Shown: one piece after another, positions 1-7,479 of the stretch
Layout of the letters: every line of letters begins with the position of its first letter
Position numbering within the stretch: position 1 is the stretch's first letter
Assembly (NCBI GenBank): GCA_041398845.1
Contig: JAWKTZ010000010.1
Coordinates: 376,873 to 440,872, forward strand
Direction: 5' to 3'
From: Fuerstiella sp041398845
Lineage (GTDB): Bacteria > Planctomycetota > Planctomycetia > Planctomycetales > Planctomycetaceae
DNA length: 64,000 bases
Made by a program: the position numbers and the translations under genes
The notes under the pieces: generated by a model
What the model was told of the DNA's origin: nothing
Seen by the model: only the letters and a program-made list of their open reading frames with translations
Databases searched by the model: none

Positions 1-331
1 GGACATACGTCACCTGGCATCGCAGAAATTCCGGGCGGCGGCCTTTCACGATCACGTGCGCCGGCTGTTCGCCGGGCTTCAGCGTGCCTTCCGGCAGTCC
101 GGCTGCTTTGCCGCTGTTCAGGTAGTCGTCGACAACATAGTTGATGCTGCCATCTGTGACCGGTTGGTCCCCACTGACCACACGGATCACAAACGTGGCC
201 TGTTCACCGACTTCGTATAACGCGTCTTCACGGTCTGTGGTCACAGTCAGCGTGTACGGCGGGGCCTGAGCGTAAACTTCGGCAGTGGCCAGCCACAGGC
301 AACAGGTCGAGAAGCAAAGCAGACGCAGCAT
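1..331 (-). CDS. Secreted protein with N-terminal Ig-like domain, possibly acetylxylan esterase-like (partial)
   Basis: This is the first 110 codons of a gene that runs off the left edge of the window; the start ATG is at 331-329. The leader (MLRLLCFSTCCLWLATAEVYA) is a clear Sec signal peptide ending in A-x-A-like sequence. The mature start (QAPPYTLTVTTDREDALYEV) is a beta-sandwich-like segment that contains phrases such as YEVGEQATFVI and EGTLKPGEQPAHV. Planctomycete acetylxylan-esterase/cephalosporin-deacetylase-like proteins often carry this type of N-terminal Ig-like module ahead of an alpha/beta-hydrolase domain. The hydrolase part is outside the window, so that function is only inferred from resemblance. 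The next gene on this strand (480-1295) is an esterase and lies about 150 bp upstream. Confidence 0.6.
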   Translation of the reverse strand, partial: MLRLLCFSTCCLWLATAEVYAQAPPYTLTVTTDREDALYEVGEQATFVIRVVSGDQPVTDGSINYVVDDYLNSGKAAGLPEGTLKPGEQPAHVIVKGRRPEFLRCQVTYV

Positions 332-479
332 AAGGAAATCTTTCGGTGAGCTGTGGGAAGGTGAGCGTTGTTCATGTGAGCGATTGAGCGGAGCGTTATT
401 CTGGTGAGGAAACCGTGGCAAGTCGAGCCACAAGAATCGGCAATGGGTCGGACGGCAGTCTTCCGCGTCCCGCACGGCG

Positions 480-1295
480 TTATTGCTGACGAGCAGTGGC
501 GCGGCGAATGACAAACTCAAGAGCTTCCCGAGTGTCGGCGTAGGTTGTGCTGTGAGCTCCTGTTTCGCGGTGGATACTCAACACGTTCGGGTTGCGAGGC
601 CGAATCTGGCGAATCAATCGCAGCACACTGTCTGCCGGAACCACGACGTCTCGACCACCGGTCGTGGCCGCCACCGGCATCGTCAGCCGTTCCGGAAAGA
701 ACTCGGCGCTGCGCTTGCGGTATTCGTGCGGAACCTGTTGCTTTGAGCCGCCGAAGGATTCAGTGATGGCTTCCTGAAACCGATCGTACTCGACCAGGTT
801 GGCCGTTCCATTCAACGACACCACACCGTCAACCAGATCAGGGTGCAACGTACTGAACGTCAGCGCGCCCGTTCCGCCCATGGAACCACCACACACGATC
901 ACTCGGTCAACACGGAATTGTTGTTTCACCGCGTGGATGATCTGCACCAGGTCTGCTTCGGCCGCCGGTCCCATCCATGACGTCGTGGCTCGATAGTCCG
1001 GGCACACCATCAGCAGTTGGTGATCGGCTGCCACATCGCGAGTTGCCTGGCATTCGCCGCGTGTCTGTCGAGCAAACTGCCAGCGGTCAGAACCATGGCC
1101 GTGCAACGCGATCAAGACCGACAGCACCTGATCGGCCGCCCAACCCGGCGGCATGATTTGTACATACTTCTGAGTCGAACCGTCATAGTCGGACACAAAC
1201 GATCGATCTTCGACTCCGTCGCTGGCAAAAAATGCGCTGACGTGACCCGGCAGCGCACAGCCAAGCCAAAGTGCGACCAGACCGCAGGCTTTCAC
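480..1295 (-). CDS. Secreted alpha/beta-hydrolase, esterase/PHB-depolymerase-like
   Basis: A 271-residue secreted hydrolase. A Sec signal (MKACGLVALWLGCALPGHVSA) precedes an alpha/beta-hydrolase fold. The nucleophile elbow is GGSMGG (Ser), the acid is probably Asp in TTGGRDVVVPADS, and the His is in ETGAHSTTY near the C-terminus, so the triad appears complete. An oxyanion-type LIALHGHGSD lies near residue 65. The architecture resembles poly(3-hydroxybutyrate) depolymerase/feruloyl-esterase-like proteins; the substrate cannot be read from sequence. The start is GTG at 1295-1293. It overlaps the stop of the upstream gene (1292-1921) in a GTGA arrangement, which implies translational coupling. 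Confidence 0.8.
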   Translation of the reverse strand: MKACGLVALWLGCALPGHVSAFFASDGVEDRSFVSDYDGSTQKYVQIMPPGWAADQVLSVLIALHGHGSDRWQFARQTRGECQATRDVAADHQLLMVCPDYRATTSWMGPAAEADLVQIIHAVKQQFRVDRVIVCGGSMGGTGALTFSTLHPDLVDGVVSLNGTANLVEYDRFQEAITESFGGSKQQVPHEYRKRSAEFFPERLTMPVAATTGGRDVVVPADSVLRLIRQIRPRNPNVLSIHRETGAHSTTYADTREALEFVIRRATARQQ

Positions 1296-1921
1296 AGGCA
1301 GATTTCCATTTCAATAAAGCGTTCGGGATGTTGCTTGAACTGAATGGCCATCTGCTGCAGTGTGGTCCAGCGAGTCACATGTGACGGTCGTTCGTACACG
1401 GGTTCTTCTTTCGGCAGTGCTGTCAGCAACGACTTGCGAACCAACATGCCGCGAACTTTCTGAGTTCGCACCGGGCCGGCTCGTTCACATGTCAGACACA
1501 GCAGATAGGTCCCGCTTTCCACCGGCAGTCCCAGATCGCGTTTGACCTGGCCTGCGGCAAACCGTTCGCTGATTTCATTCAGGACGGCGTTTAGATACTG
1601 CCAGCAATCGGCTTTGGGAATCGGCAGCAAAGGGTCTTCGGTTGTTGTGCGACGAGCGAGTTCGACCACGGTTTTGGCAGCGGCCGGATTCAGAAAGATC
1701 TGTTCACAGTTCATTTCCAAAATGGTGCGAATGCGCATCCTGCCGTCGTGAATGCTGGTCAGTGAGACATTCAACCGGTCCAGAAAATCATGATTCTTCC
1801 ATCGCGTGCGAGCTCGCCGAGACGCCACATAAGAAGCGATGCCAGCCGCCAGCACGATCCAGATCAGTTCCGGCCAGTTGTCTCGAAACCAGGCCAGCAG
1901 GGAATTCAGTGCGTCGTCCAT
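1292..1921 (-). CDS. Single-pass membrane protein of unknown function
   Basis: A 209-residue protein if the ATG at 1921 is used (MDDALNSLLAWFRDNWPEL). The frame stays open upstream to 2035, but that extension overlaps the DUF1501 gene and reads as low-complexity non-protein-like sequence, so the shorter start is preferred. One hydrophobic segment near the N-terminus (LIWIVLAAGIASYVAS) is followed by RRARTR, which suggests an N-out/C-in anchor with a soluble cytoplasmic domain of about 170 residues. I do not recognise a family. It is translationally coupled to the esterase gene downstream through a four-base overlap and follows the DUF1501 gene on the same strand by about 58 bp. Confidence 0.65.
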   Translation of the reverse strand: MDDALNSLLAWFRDNWPELIWIVLAAGIASYVASRRARTRWKNHDFLDRLNVSLTSIHDGRMRIRTILEMNCEQIFLNPAAAKTVVELARRTTTEDPLLPIPKADCWQYLNAVLNEISERFAAGQVKRDLGLPVESGTYLLCLTCERAGPVRTQKVRGMLVRKSLLTALPKEEPVYERPSHVTRWTTLQQMAIQFKQHPERFIEMEICL

Positions 1922-1979
1922 GGCAGTGCGGCAGTGTGGTTGAGGAATTAAGAACGCGGAGCTCGTTGTTGTCTGCGGA

Positions 1980-3440
1980 TTACAGCAATGCGTCGATGGC
2001 TGTGCCAGTACTGGCACGTTCGGTAAAGCCATCACTGCTGATTCCGGAGGCGGGATTGATGTCCATCGCTGCGAACAGCGTGGCCGTGAAGTCTTCCAGC
2101 GAAACCGGATTGGATTTCACGTAAGCGGCTCGAGCGTCAGATTCTCCGTAAACCGCACCCGGACGAATCCCGGCTCCGGCCACCATGGCCGAATAACATT
2201 CCGGCCAATGGTCGCGGCCAATACGCTTGGCTCCTTTGCTGATGACCGGTGTTCGGCCGAATTCGCCCACCAGGACCACCAGCGTGGAATCCAGCAGACC
2301 GCGTTCTTCCAGGTCCTCCAGCAACGTGGCAACCGCCTGATCGGTGCGCGGCAGCGCGTATGGCAGACCGTTCCAGCCGTCTTCGAAGATTCCCACGTCG
2401 GCATTGCCGTGCATGTCCCAGGTTTCCAGGCTCACGAATTTTTCTGTGGGCTTTAAGCCAGTCCACGCCGCAACGCTCACCAGTCGCACGCCCGCTTCAA
2501 TCAATCGTCGAGCCAACAGCAGATTCTGTCCCAACGGATTCCGTCCGTAGCGGTCTCGCACCCCCGGCGATTCCTGATTGACATCAAATGCCGCTTTGGC
2601 ACGGCTGCTGTGCAACAGGTCGAAGGACTGTTGTTGATACAGCTCCATCGAATCAAATTCGTGAGTGGTGCCGGTGCCCGAAAGCTGCTGCATCGATCGT
2701 GACAACGTCCAGCGTTCTTCCAGACGCGACAGCGCGACTTCCTGGTTGGTGTCAAACGCGCGAACGCGGAAGTCGGCCGACGCGGGATTGTCGTCGTGCG
2801 TTTCGCCGATCAGCATTGGAGCATACTTCATTCCCAGGCGGCCGCCCGTCAGATACGTGTGGTCCGGTGGCTTCGAACCTCCTCCGAATTTCTGCAGCCA
2901 GACATGTTCGGGAATACTGGCCGTTCCCGGTCGCAGCTTGGTGACGATGGCACCAAACGATGGAGCGTCTGAGGCCGGTTGAGTCTTTCCGGCCAGCAGC
3001 ATCGCGTTGGCTCGATCATGAATCGACACCTTGTGCGACATTGAACGAATGACGGCATAGCGATCCGAAAGTCTGGCCAGTCGTGGCATGAGTTCGCAGA
3101 CGCGAAAACCGGGCGTCGCCGTTGCGATGGAATCATACGGGCCACGAATTTCCCGAGGAGCCAGTGGCTTCATGTCCCACGAATCCAGTTGGCTCAATCC
3201 GCCATACTGGTAGATAAACAGACACGATTTGGGAGCCGCCCCGGACTTTGGGGGAAACGCGGTCTTCTGTTGCGCCTGCAGCAACTGCGAAAGGTTCAGC
3301 CCCAGCGCACTGATCCCACCCGCCTGCAGCAGTTGGCGGCGTGAAAATGAGTTGCGGGATGATGATGGATGATTCACTGTGGTGAGTGTCCGAGTGCAAG
3401 GAACGCCTATAGGATACCGTTTGCGGAAGTGTCGTCGCAA
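1980..3440 (-). CDS. DUF1501 family secreted protein (Tat leader)
   Basis: DUF1501 proteins are sulfatase/alkaline-phosphatase-fold proteins, abundant in planctomycetes and often encoded beside DUF1549/DUF1553 cytochrome proteins; their biochemical role is not settled. The Tat signal is visible as SRRQLLQAGGISALGLNL. Family blocks include CLFIYQYGGLSQLDSWDMKP near residue 95, SMSHKVSIHDRANAMLLAGK, LSRLEERWTLSRSMQQLS, NLLLARRLIEAGVRLVSV, TWDMHGN and LLDSTLVVLVGEFGRTPVIS, with GRDHWPECYSAMVAGAGI following. The ATG at 3440 gives 486 residues. A GTG at 3377 would place the twin-arginine motif closer to the N-terminus (465 residues) and is a reasonable alternative. No DUF1553 partner is adjacent in this copy, unlike the two other DUF1501 genes in the window. 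Confidence 0.9.
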   Translation of the reverse strand: MRRHFRKRYPIGVPCTRTLTTVNHPSSSRNSFSRRQLLQAGGISALGLNLSQLLQAQQKTAFPPKSGAAPKSCLFIYQYGGLSQLDSWDMKPLAPREIRGPYDSIATATPGFRVCELMPRLARLSDRYAVIRSMSHKVSIHDRANAMLLAGKTQPASDAPSFGAIVTKLRPGTASIPEHVWLQKFGGGSKPPDHTYLTGGRLGMKYAPMLIGETHDDNPASADFRVRAFDTNQEVALSRLEERWTLSRSMQQLSGTGTTHEFDSMELYQQQSFDLLHSSRAKAAFDVNQESPGVRDRYGRNPLGQNLLLARRLIEAGVRLVSVAAWTGLKPTEKFVSLETWDMHGNADVGIFEDGWNGLPYALPRTDQAVATLLEDLEERGLLDSTLVVLVGEFGRTPVISKGAKRIGRDHWPECYSAMVAGAGIRPGAVYGESDARAAYVKSNPVSLEDFTATLFAAMDINPASGISSDGFTERASTGTAIDALL

Positions 3441-3452
3441 GGAGAACAGGAA

Positions 3453-3516
3453 GACCGCTCATCCACGCTGATCAGTGCATTGAAAAATCAGCGTTCATGA
3501 GCGTTTATCAGCGGTC
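3453..3516. repeat. Imperfect inverted repeat in divergent intergenic region
   Basis: The outer arms GACCGCT (3453-3459) and AGCGGTC (3510-3516) and the inner arms CGCTGAT (3466-3472) and ATCAGCG (3487-3493) are complementary, with one arm longer than the other. The sequence is built from variants of the short word ATCAGCG. It lies between the start of the minus-strand DUF1501 gene and the plus-strand gene at 3561. It could be a dispersed palindromic repeat or an operator; nothing in the sequence decides between these. Confidence 0.5.
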
Positions 3517-3560
3517 TCCTGTCGTTCACATTCAACACTCATGTCAATCAGGCGGTTCCC

Positions 3561-4340
3561 ATGCATGCCATCGATTTTGCCCGGTCGTTCCTGAGGTTTC
3601 GTATTGATACGCTGGTCAAGCCACCGGGGACGGTCAGCCATGAGCCTCCGTACAGTTTGAACAATGCGCGCATTCAGTTGGAATGTTGCTGCGACATCAC
3701 CGAAAAAGCCAGCCAGCAGACTCAGCGATTTGTGCTGGGCGCCAGTTGCAAAACGGAACGTGTCGGTGTGGACCGTGATATCTGGACGGAACCCAATGCT
3801 GACTTTGTTCCCATTCATTCCAGCGACGGTTTTCTGAATATCAAAACCTACGCCAGCACTGGAATGGATGTTGATTTGTATCCGCCGGGAAATGGCAGGC
3901 AGACCGATCGCCAAACCGGTCGCCACGTCGATGTGTTTGATGGCACACAGATTCATGTCGAGCAGCGTCCGGCACAGTTGCTAACGACGCCTCACGAGAT
4001 TGTCGACGCAACCCTGGCCAATGAAGTGCTGGTGGCTCGCACAGAACTGGAATCGGAACGCTATCGCGCGGTGCTGGAATATCCCATTAAGACCATGAAC
4101 GCGAATGAGCGCGATGGCATCTATCAGACCGACACCGGTCCCATCCTGTTGCCGGATTTCACCGCCACGCCGGACGCCGTGCTGGCCGGTTTCGAACTTG
4201 CCTTCGGAGCGTTCAACGATCCGGAATGGATCGAGTTTCTGGTCCGGGTTCCCACAGTCGTCAGTGATGACGTCAGCGTATACCATTATTCGAAGCCCGT
4301 GCGCTGGGACGCAAACAACAGCGTCCTGCGACTTCTGTGA
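3561..4340 (+). CDS. Conserved hypothetical protein
   Basis: A 259-residue soluble protein without a signal peptide or membrane segment; I recognise no family. It starts MHAIDFARSFLRFRIDTLV and is acidic and mixed alpha/beta in composition, with two adjacent cysteine-rich words (ECCCDIT and LGASCKTERVGV). The ATG at 3561 is the first of the frame. The reading frame is supported by codon usage like that of its neighbours and by the absence of a comparable competing frame. It is divergent from the DUF1501 gene and precedes the ceramidase-like gene by about 109 bp on the same strand. Confidence 0.6.
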   Translation: MHAIDFARSFLRFRIDTLVKPPGTVSHEPPYSLNNARIQLECCCDITEKASQQTQRFVLGASCKTERVGVDRDIWTEPNADFVPIHSSDGFLNIKTYASTGMDVDLYPPGNGRQTDRQTGRHVDVFDGTQIHVEQRPAQLLTTPHEIVDATLANEVLVARTELESERYRAVLEYPIKTMNANERDGIYQTDTGPILLPDFTATPDAVLAGFELAFGAFNDPEWIEFLVRVPTVVSDDVSVYHYSKPVRWDANNSVLRLL

Positions 4341-4449
4341 CTGTTTTGTCGGGCTCGGTGATTCGGCGTTGGTGACTTGTTACACTGAGGCTGGAGAAAC
4401 TGCCCCGCCATCATCCCCCTGCCCTGCCTTCCCGCCAAAGGTCTTTCCT

Positions 4450-5835
4450 ATGCCCACGAAACGACTGTTGTTCTGCTGTCTGATTGGTTTCATTGCCAGC
4501 AGTGTTGATGCTCAGGAAGACGCTCCATGGAAAGCGGGAGTCGCTTCGGAAATCGTGACGCCGGAAACTCCCATGTGGATGGCCGGCTATGCCAGTCGAG
4601 ATAAACCGTCTGATGGAAAAATTCAGGATCTGTTCGTCAAAGCTCTGGCGTTGGAAAGTACCGACGGCGTGCGGCTGGTCATTATTACCTGTGATTTAAT
4701 CAGCGTACCGCGGCCCATTCGTGATGGCCTGGAAAAAGCGGTTCAGGAAAAATTCGATCTGCCTCCGGAAGGACTGTTGATCAATTGTTCGCACACGCAT
4801 TGCGGCCCGGAAATTCGCACCACTCGCTGGTCACTGGATGGCCTGCCACCCGAACGTCTGCAGCAATCAACGGCATACGTGGCCAGGTTGCAGGAGACGC
4901 TCTTAAAGCTGGTCGGTGATGCGCTGGCCGAACTGAAACCTGCGCGTGTCAGCCATTGTCGAGCTCGCTGTGGCTTTGCGATGAATCGTCGGACACCGTC
5001 AGCCACGGGGTATCGCAATTTTCCCAATCCGGATGGTCCGGTGGATCATGATGTCCCTGTCTTGAAGGTGGAATCTTTGTCGGGTGAACTGAAGGCCGTT
5101 CTGTTCGGCTACGCGTGCCACAACACAACGCTGGGCATCTTTCAGTTCTGCGGCGATTACGCCGGGTACGCTCAGCAGTATCTGCAGGACGCTCATCCCG
5201 GTGCTACAGCTCTGTTTCTGATGGGATGTGGTGGCGATCAAAACCCATATCCACGACGCACCATTCCTCTGGCCGAACAACATGGACGAAGCCTGGCCAA
5301 CGCCGTCGAAACAGCTCTGGAGACAACTGCCACACCGCTCAATGGTCGCCTGCACTCCGCCTATGACATGGCGACGGTCGACTATCAGGCAGCGCCTTCG
5401 AAAGCCGAACTTCAAAAGAAGGCTCAGTCAGGAGACAAGTACGATCGCGTTCATGCCGAACGACTGCTGAAGCAGTTGGAAACCGAAGGACACCTGCGGC
5501 AGCAATACGATTGCCCCGTGCAGGTGGTTCGCTTCGGTAACGAATTGACTTTGGTGGCACTGCCCGGAGAAACCGTTGTCGACTATTCGCTTCGCTTAAA
5601 AGAGGAACTTACTCGCGTTGATGGCAGCGGTCCGGCTGTGTGGGTCGCGGGCTACAGCAACGATGTGTTTGCGTATGTTCCCAGTCGTCGAGTTCTGTTG
5701 GAAGGCGGTTACGAAGCGGGCGGAGCGATGCGATATATGACCACAATTCTGCAACATGGTCCGTTCGCTCCCACCGTCGAAGAACGGATTGTGTCGAAAG
5801 TGCACCAGTTGCATGACAGTCTGACGCAGAAGTAA
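4450..5835 (+). CDS. Secreted neutral/alkaline ceramidase-like protein (PF04734 N-terminal type)
   Basis: A 461-residue protein with a Sec signal (MPTKRLLFCCLIGFIASSVDA) and the N-terminal fold of neutral/alkaline non-lysosomal ceramidases. Conserved blocks are KAGVASEIVTPETPMWMAGY, the zinc/His block NCSHTHCGPE, ACHNTTLG, FLMGCGGDQNPYPR and the late block LPGETVVDYSLRLKEEL followed by GYSNDVFAYVPSRR. Neutral ceramidases hydrolyse the amide of ceramide, but planctomycetes carry many short paralogues of uncertain substrate. The protein is much shorter than true ceramidases (about 650 residues or more) and lacks their C-terminal domain, so only the fold is claimed. The ATG at 4450 is chosen because the signal peptide starts there; the frame is open further upstream without meaning. 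Confidence 0.85.
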   Translation: MPTKRLLFCCLIGFIASSVDAQEDAPWKAGVASEIVTPETPMWMAGYASRDKPSDGKIQDLFVKALALESTDGVRLVIITCDLISVPRPIRDGLEKAVQEKFDLPPEGLLINCSHTHCGPEIRTTRWSLDGLPPERLQQSTAYVARLQETLLKLVGDALAELKPARVSHCRARCGFAMNRRTPSATGYRNFPNPDGPVDHDVPVLKVESLSGELKAVLFGYACHNTTLGIFQFCGDYAGYAQQYLQDAHPGATALFLMGCGGDQNPYPRRTIPLAEQHGRSLANAVETALETTATPLNGRLHSAYDMATVDYQAAPSKAELQKKAQSGDKYDRVHAERLLKQLETEGHLRQQYDCPVQVVRFGNELTLVALPGETVVDYSLRLKEELTRVDGSGPAVWVAGYSNDVFAYVPSRRVLLEGGYEAGGAMRYMTTILQHGPFAPTVEERIVSKVHQLHDSLTQK

Positions 5836-5922
5836 TCCGCCGATCTGGCTTGAAATGGAATCTGTCAGCGATAGCGGTCGTCTTCATGTTTATAAGTGTC
5901 CGGCCTTTGGAAGGGGAAATCT

Positions 5923-7326
5923 GTGAAACCGAGTTTTCAAGTCTTTGTCTTTGCTGCGGTGTTGATGGGAATCGCCTCGGACCGCGTTCACGCCGATCAG
6001 ATGCAGCCTGCTGCTCCGTTTGTGCTGGGGTATGCGAATCGACTGAGTGTCGCAGCGGGCGAAGAGCTGACGTTGCATTTGTCGTCAAGCGAGCCGAGTG
6101 TGAGTCTGTACATCGAACGCATCGGAGCAGAACGCACCCTGGTCCTGGAACAAAGTGATGTCCCGTGCGCCGCTCACCCGATTCCGGATCGAGCGTCTTC
6201 GCACGGATGCAACTGGCCGGCCACGTTTCCGCTGACCATTCCCGCCGACTGGATCAGCGGCTACTACGAAGTCACCCTGACCGCCAACGCGGGTGACAAG
6301 CCCGTTCGCAGCACGCTGTTCTTTGTTGTGCGAGCGTCCGAACCTGCTTCGACAAGTCGTATTCTGCTGCAGTTGTCCACAAACACTTACAACGCCTACA
6401 CCAACTGGGGAGGGCACAGTTTGTATGGCTATCATGATCGTGACGGAATTCAGGGACATCGCGTGTCGTTTGATCGACCGCTGAGTTCTCAGTTTAAGAA
6501 CTGGGAACTGCCGTTTGTGATGTGGGCCGAAGCGAACAACTATAAAATTGAATATGCCGTGAACAGCGACTTGGAATTTCATCCGGAAATTCTGCAGCAC
6601 TACAAGCTGGTGTTGAGTGTCGGGCATGATGAATACTGGTCGTCGCCCATGCGCGATCATCTGGAAAAGTACATCGCTGATGGAGGCAATGTGGCGTTCT
6701 TCAGTGGCAACACGTGTTGCTGGCAGGTACGCAGCGAAGATGATGGTCGTGCGCTCACGTGCTGGAAGCAGACTCCCAACATGGACCCTCTGTTTCGTGT
6801 CGGTGATCATAAACTGTTGAGCACCGCGTGGGGGCATCATCTGGTGGAACGGCCGGAAAACCAGTTGACGGGCGTGGGCTTTCTGTGGGGCGGATACCAT
6901 CGCAGTCACGGTCAGTTTATGGACGGTCCGGCATCGTACATCGTGCATCGGCCAGACCACTGGATGTTTGCCGGAACCGATTTAAAACAAGACGATCGCT
7001 TCGGCGGCAAAGACACCATTGTTGGTTATGAATGCGACGGCTGTGAAATGGAATGGAAAGATGGACTGCCGTTCCCCACTCATCGCGACGGGACGCCCGA
7101 ATCGTTCACCATTCTGGGCAGTTGCCCCGCAAAATGGGCTCCCGGTGACTGTTACTGGTACGACCGCTTTCCGAAAGATCGTGTCGGAGCCGCTGTGCTG
7201 GGTATGTACACACAAGGCGGCACCGTCGTCACCGCTGGCAGCACCGACTGGGCTCACGGCCTGCGCGGCAACGATCCGGCCGTGGTTCAGATTACGAAAA
7301 ATGTGCTGGACCGACTCTCACAGTAG
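5923..7326 (+). CDS. Secreted N,N-dimethylformamidase beta-subunit-like protein
   Basis: A secreted protein of about 467 residues related to the C-terminal domain of the large subunit of N,N-dimethylformamidase. Diagnostic blocks are LQLSTNTYNAYTNWGGHSLY, LELPFVMW-like NWELPFVMWAEANNYKIEYA, LVLSVGHDEYWSSPMRDHLE, GNVAFFSGNTCCWQVR and TVVTAGSTDWAHGL. A Sec signal covers the first 30 residues and ends near RVHADQ. GTG at 5923 is preferred over GTG at 5896 because AAGGGG (5911-5916) sits at good Shine-Dalgarno distance. DMFase homologues with a signal peptide in planctomycetes are unlikely to be bona fide DMF hydrolases; the substrate is unknown. Confidence 0.8.
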   Translation: MKPSFQVFVFAAVLMGIASDRVHADQMQPAAPFVLGYANRLSVAAGEELTLHLSSSEPSVSLYIERIGAERTLVLEQSDVPCAAHPIPDRASSHGCNWPATFPLTIPADWISGYYEVTLTANAGDKPVRSTLFFVVRASEPASTSRILLQLSTNTYNAYTNWGGHSLYGYHDRDGIQGHRVSFDRPLSSQFKNWELPFVMWAEANNYKIEYAVNSDLEFHPEILQHYKLVLSVGHDEYWSSPMRDHLEKYIADGGNVAFFSGNTCCWQVRSEDDGRALTCWKQTPNMDPLFRVGDHKLLSTAWGHHLVERPENQLTGVGFLWGGYHRSHGQFMDGPASYIVHRPDHWMFAGTDLKQDDRFGGKDTIVGYECDGCEMEWKDGLPFPTHRDGTPESFTILGSCPAKWAPGDCYWYDRFPKDRVGAAVLGMYTQGGTVVTAGSTDWAHGLRGNDPAVVQITKNVLDRLSQ

Positions 7327-7479
7327 TTGCTTCCGTCAGGCCGCCAGCACATGCCGGGTGTGTCTCCAGTGGCGTATGGCGCGACGTACCGCCGCTTGGT
7401 GAAAACAGGCTGGTATCCGTACGAATGATTGGTCATGATGACAGACCCTCCGCTCATCCTACCTCAACATTCCATCACC

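Noticed and set aside
4105..4449. Upstream extension of the ceramidase-like frame
   Set aside because: It overlaps the preceding gene and has no sequence sense; the signal peptide starts at 4450.
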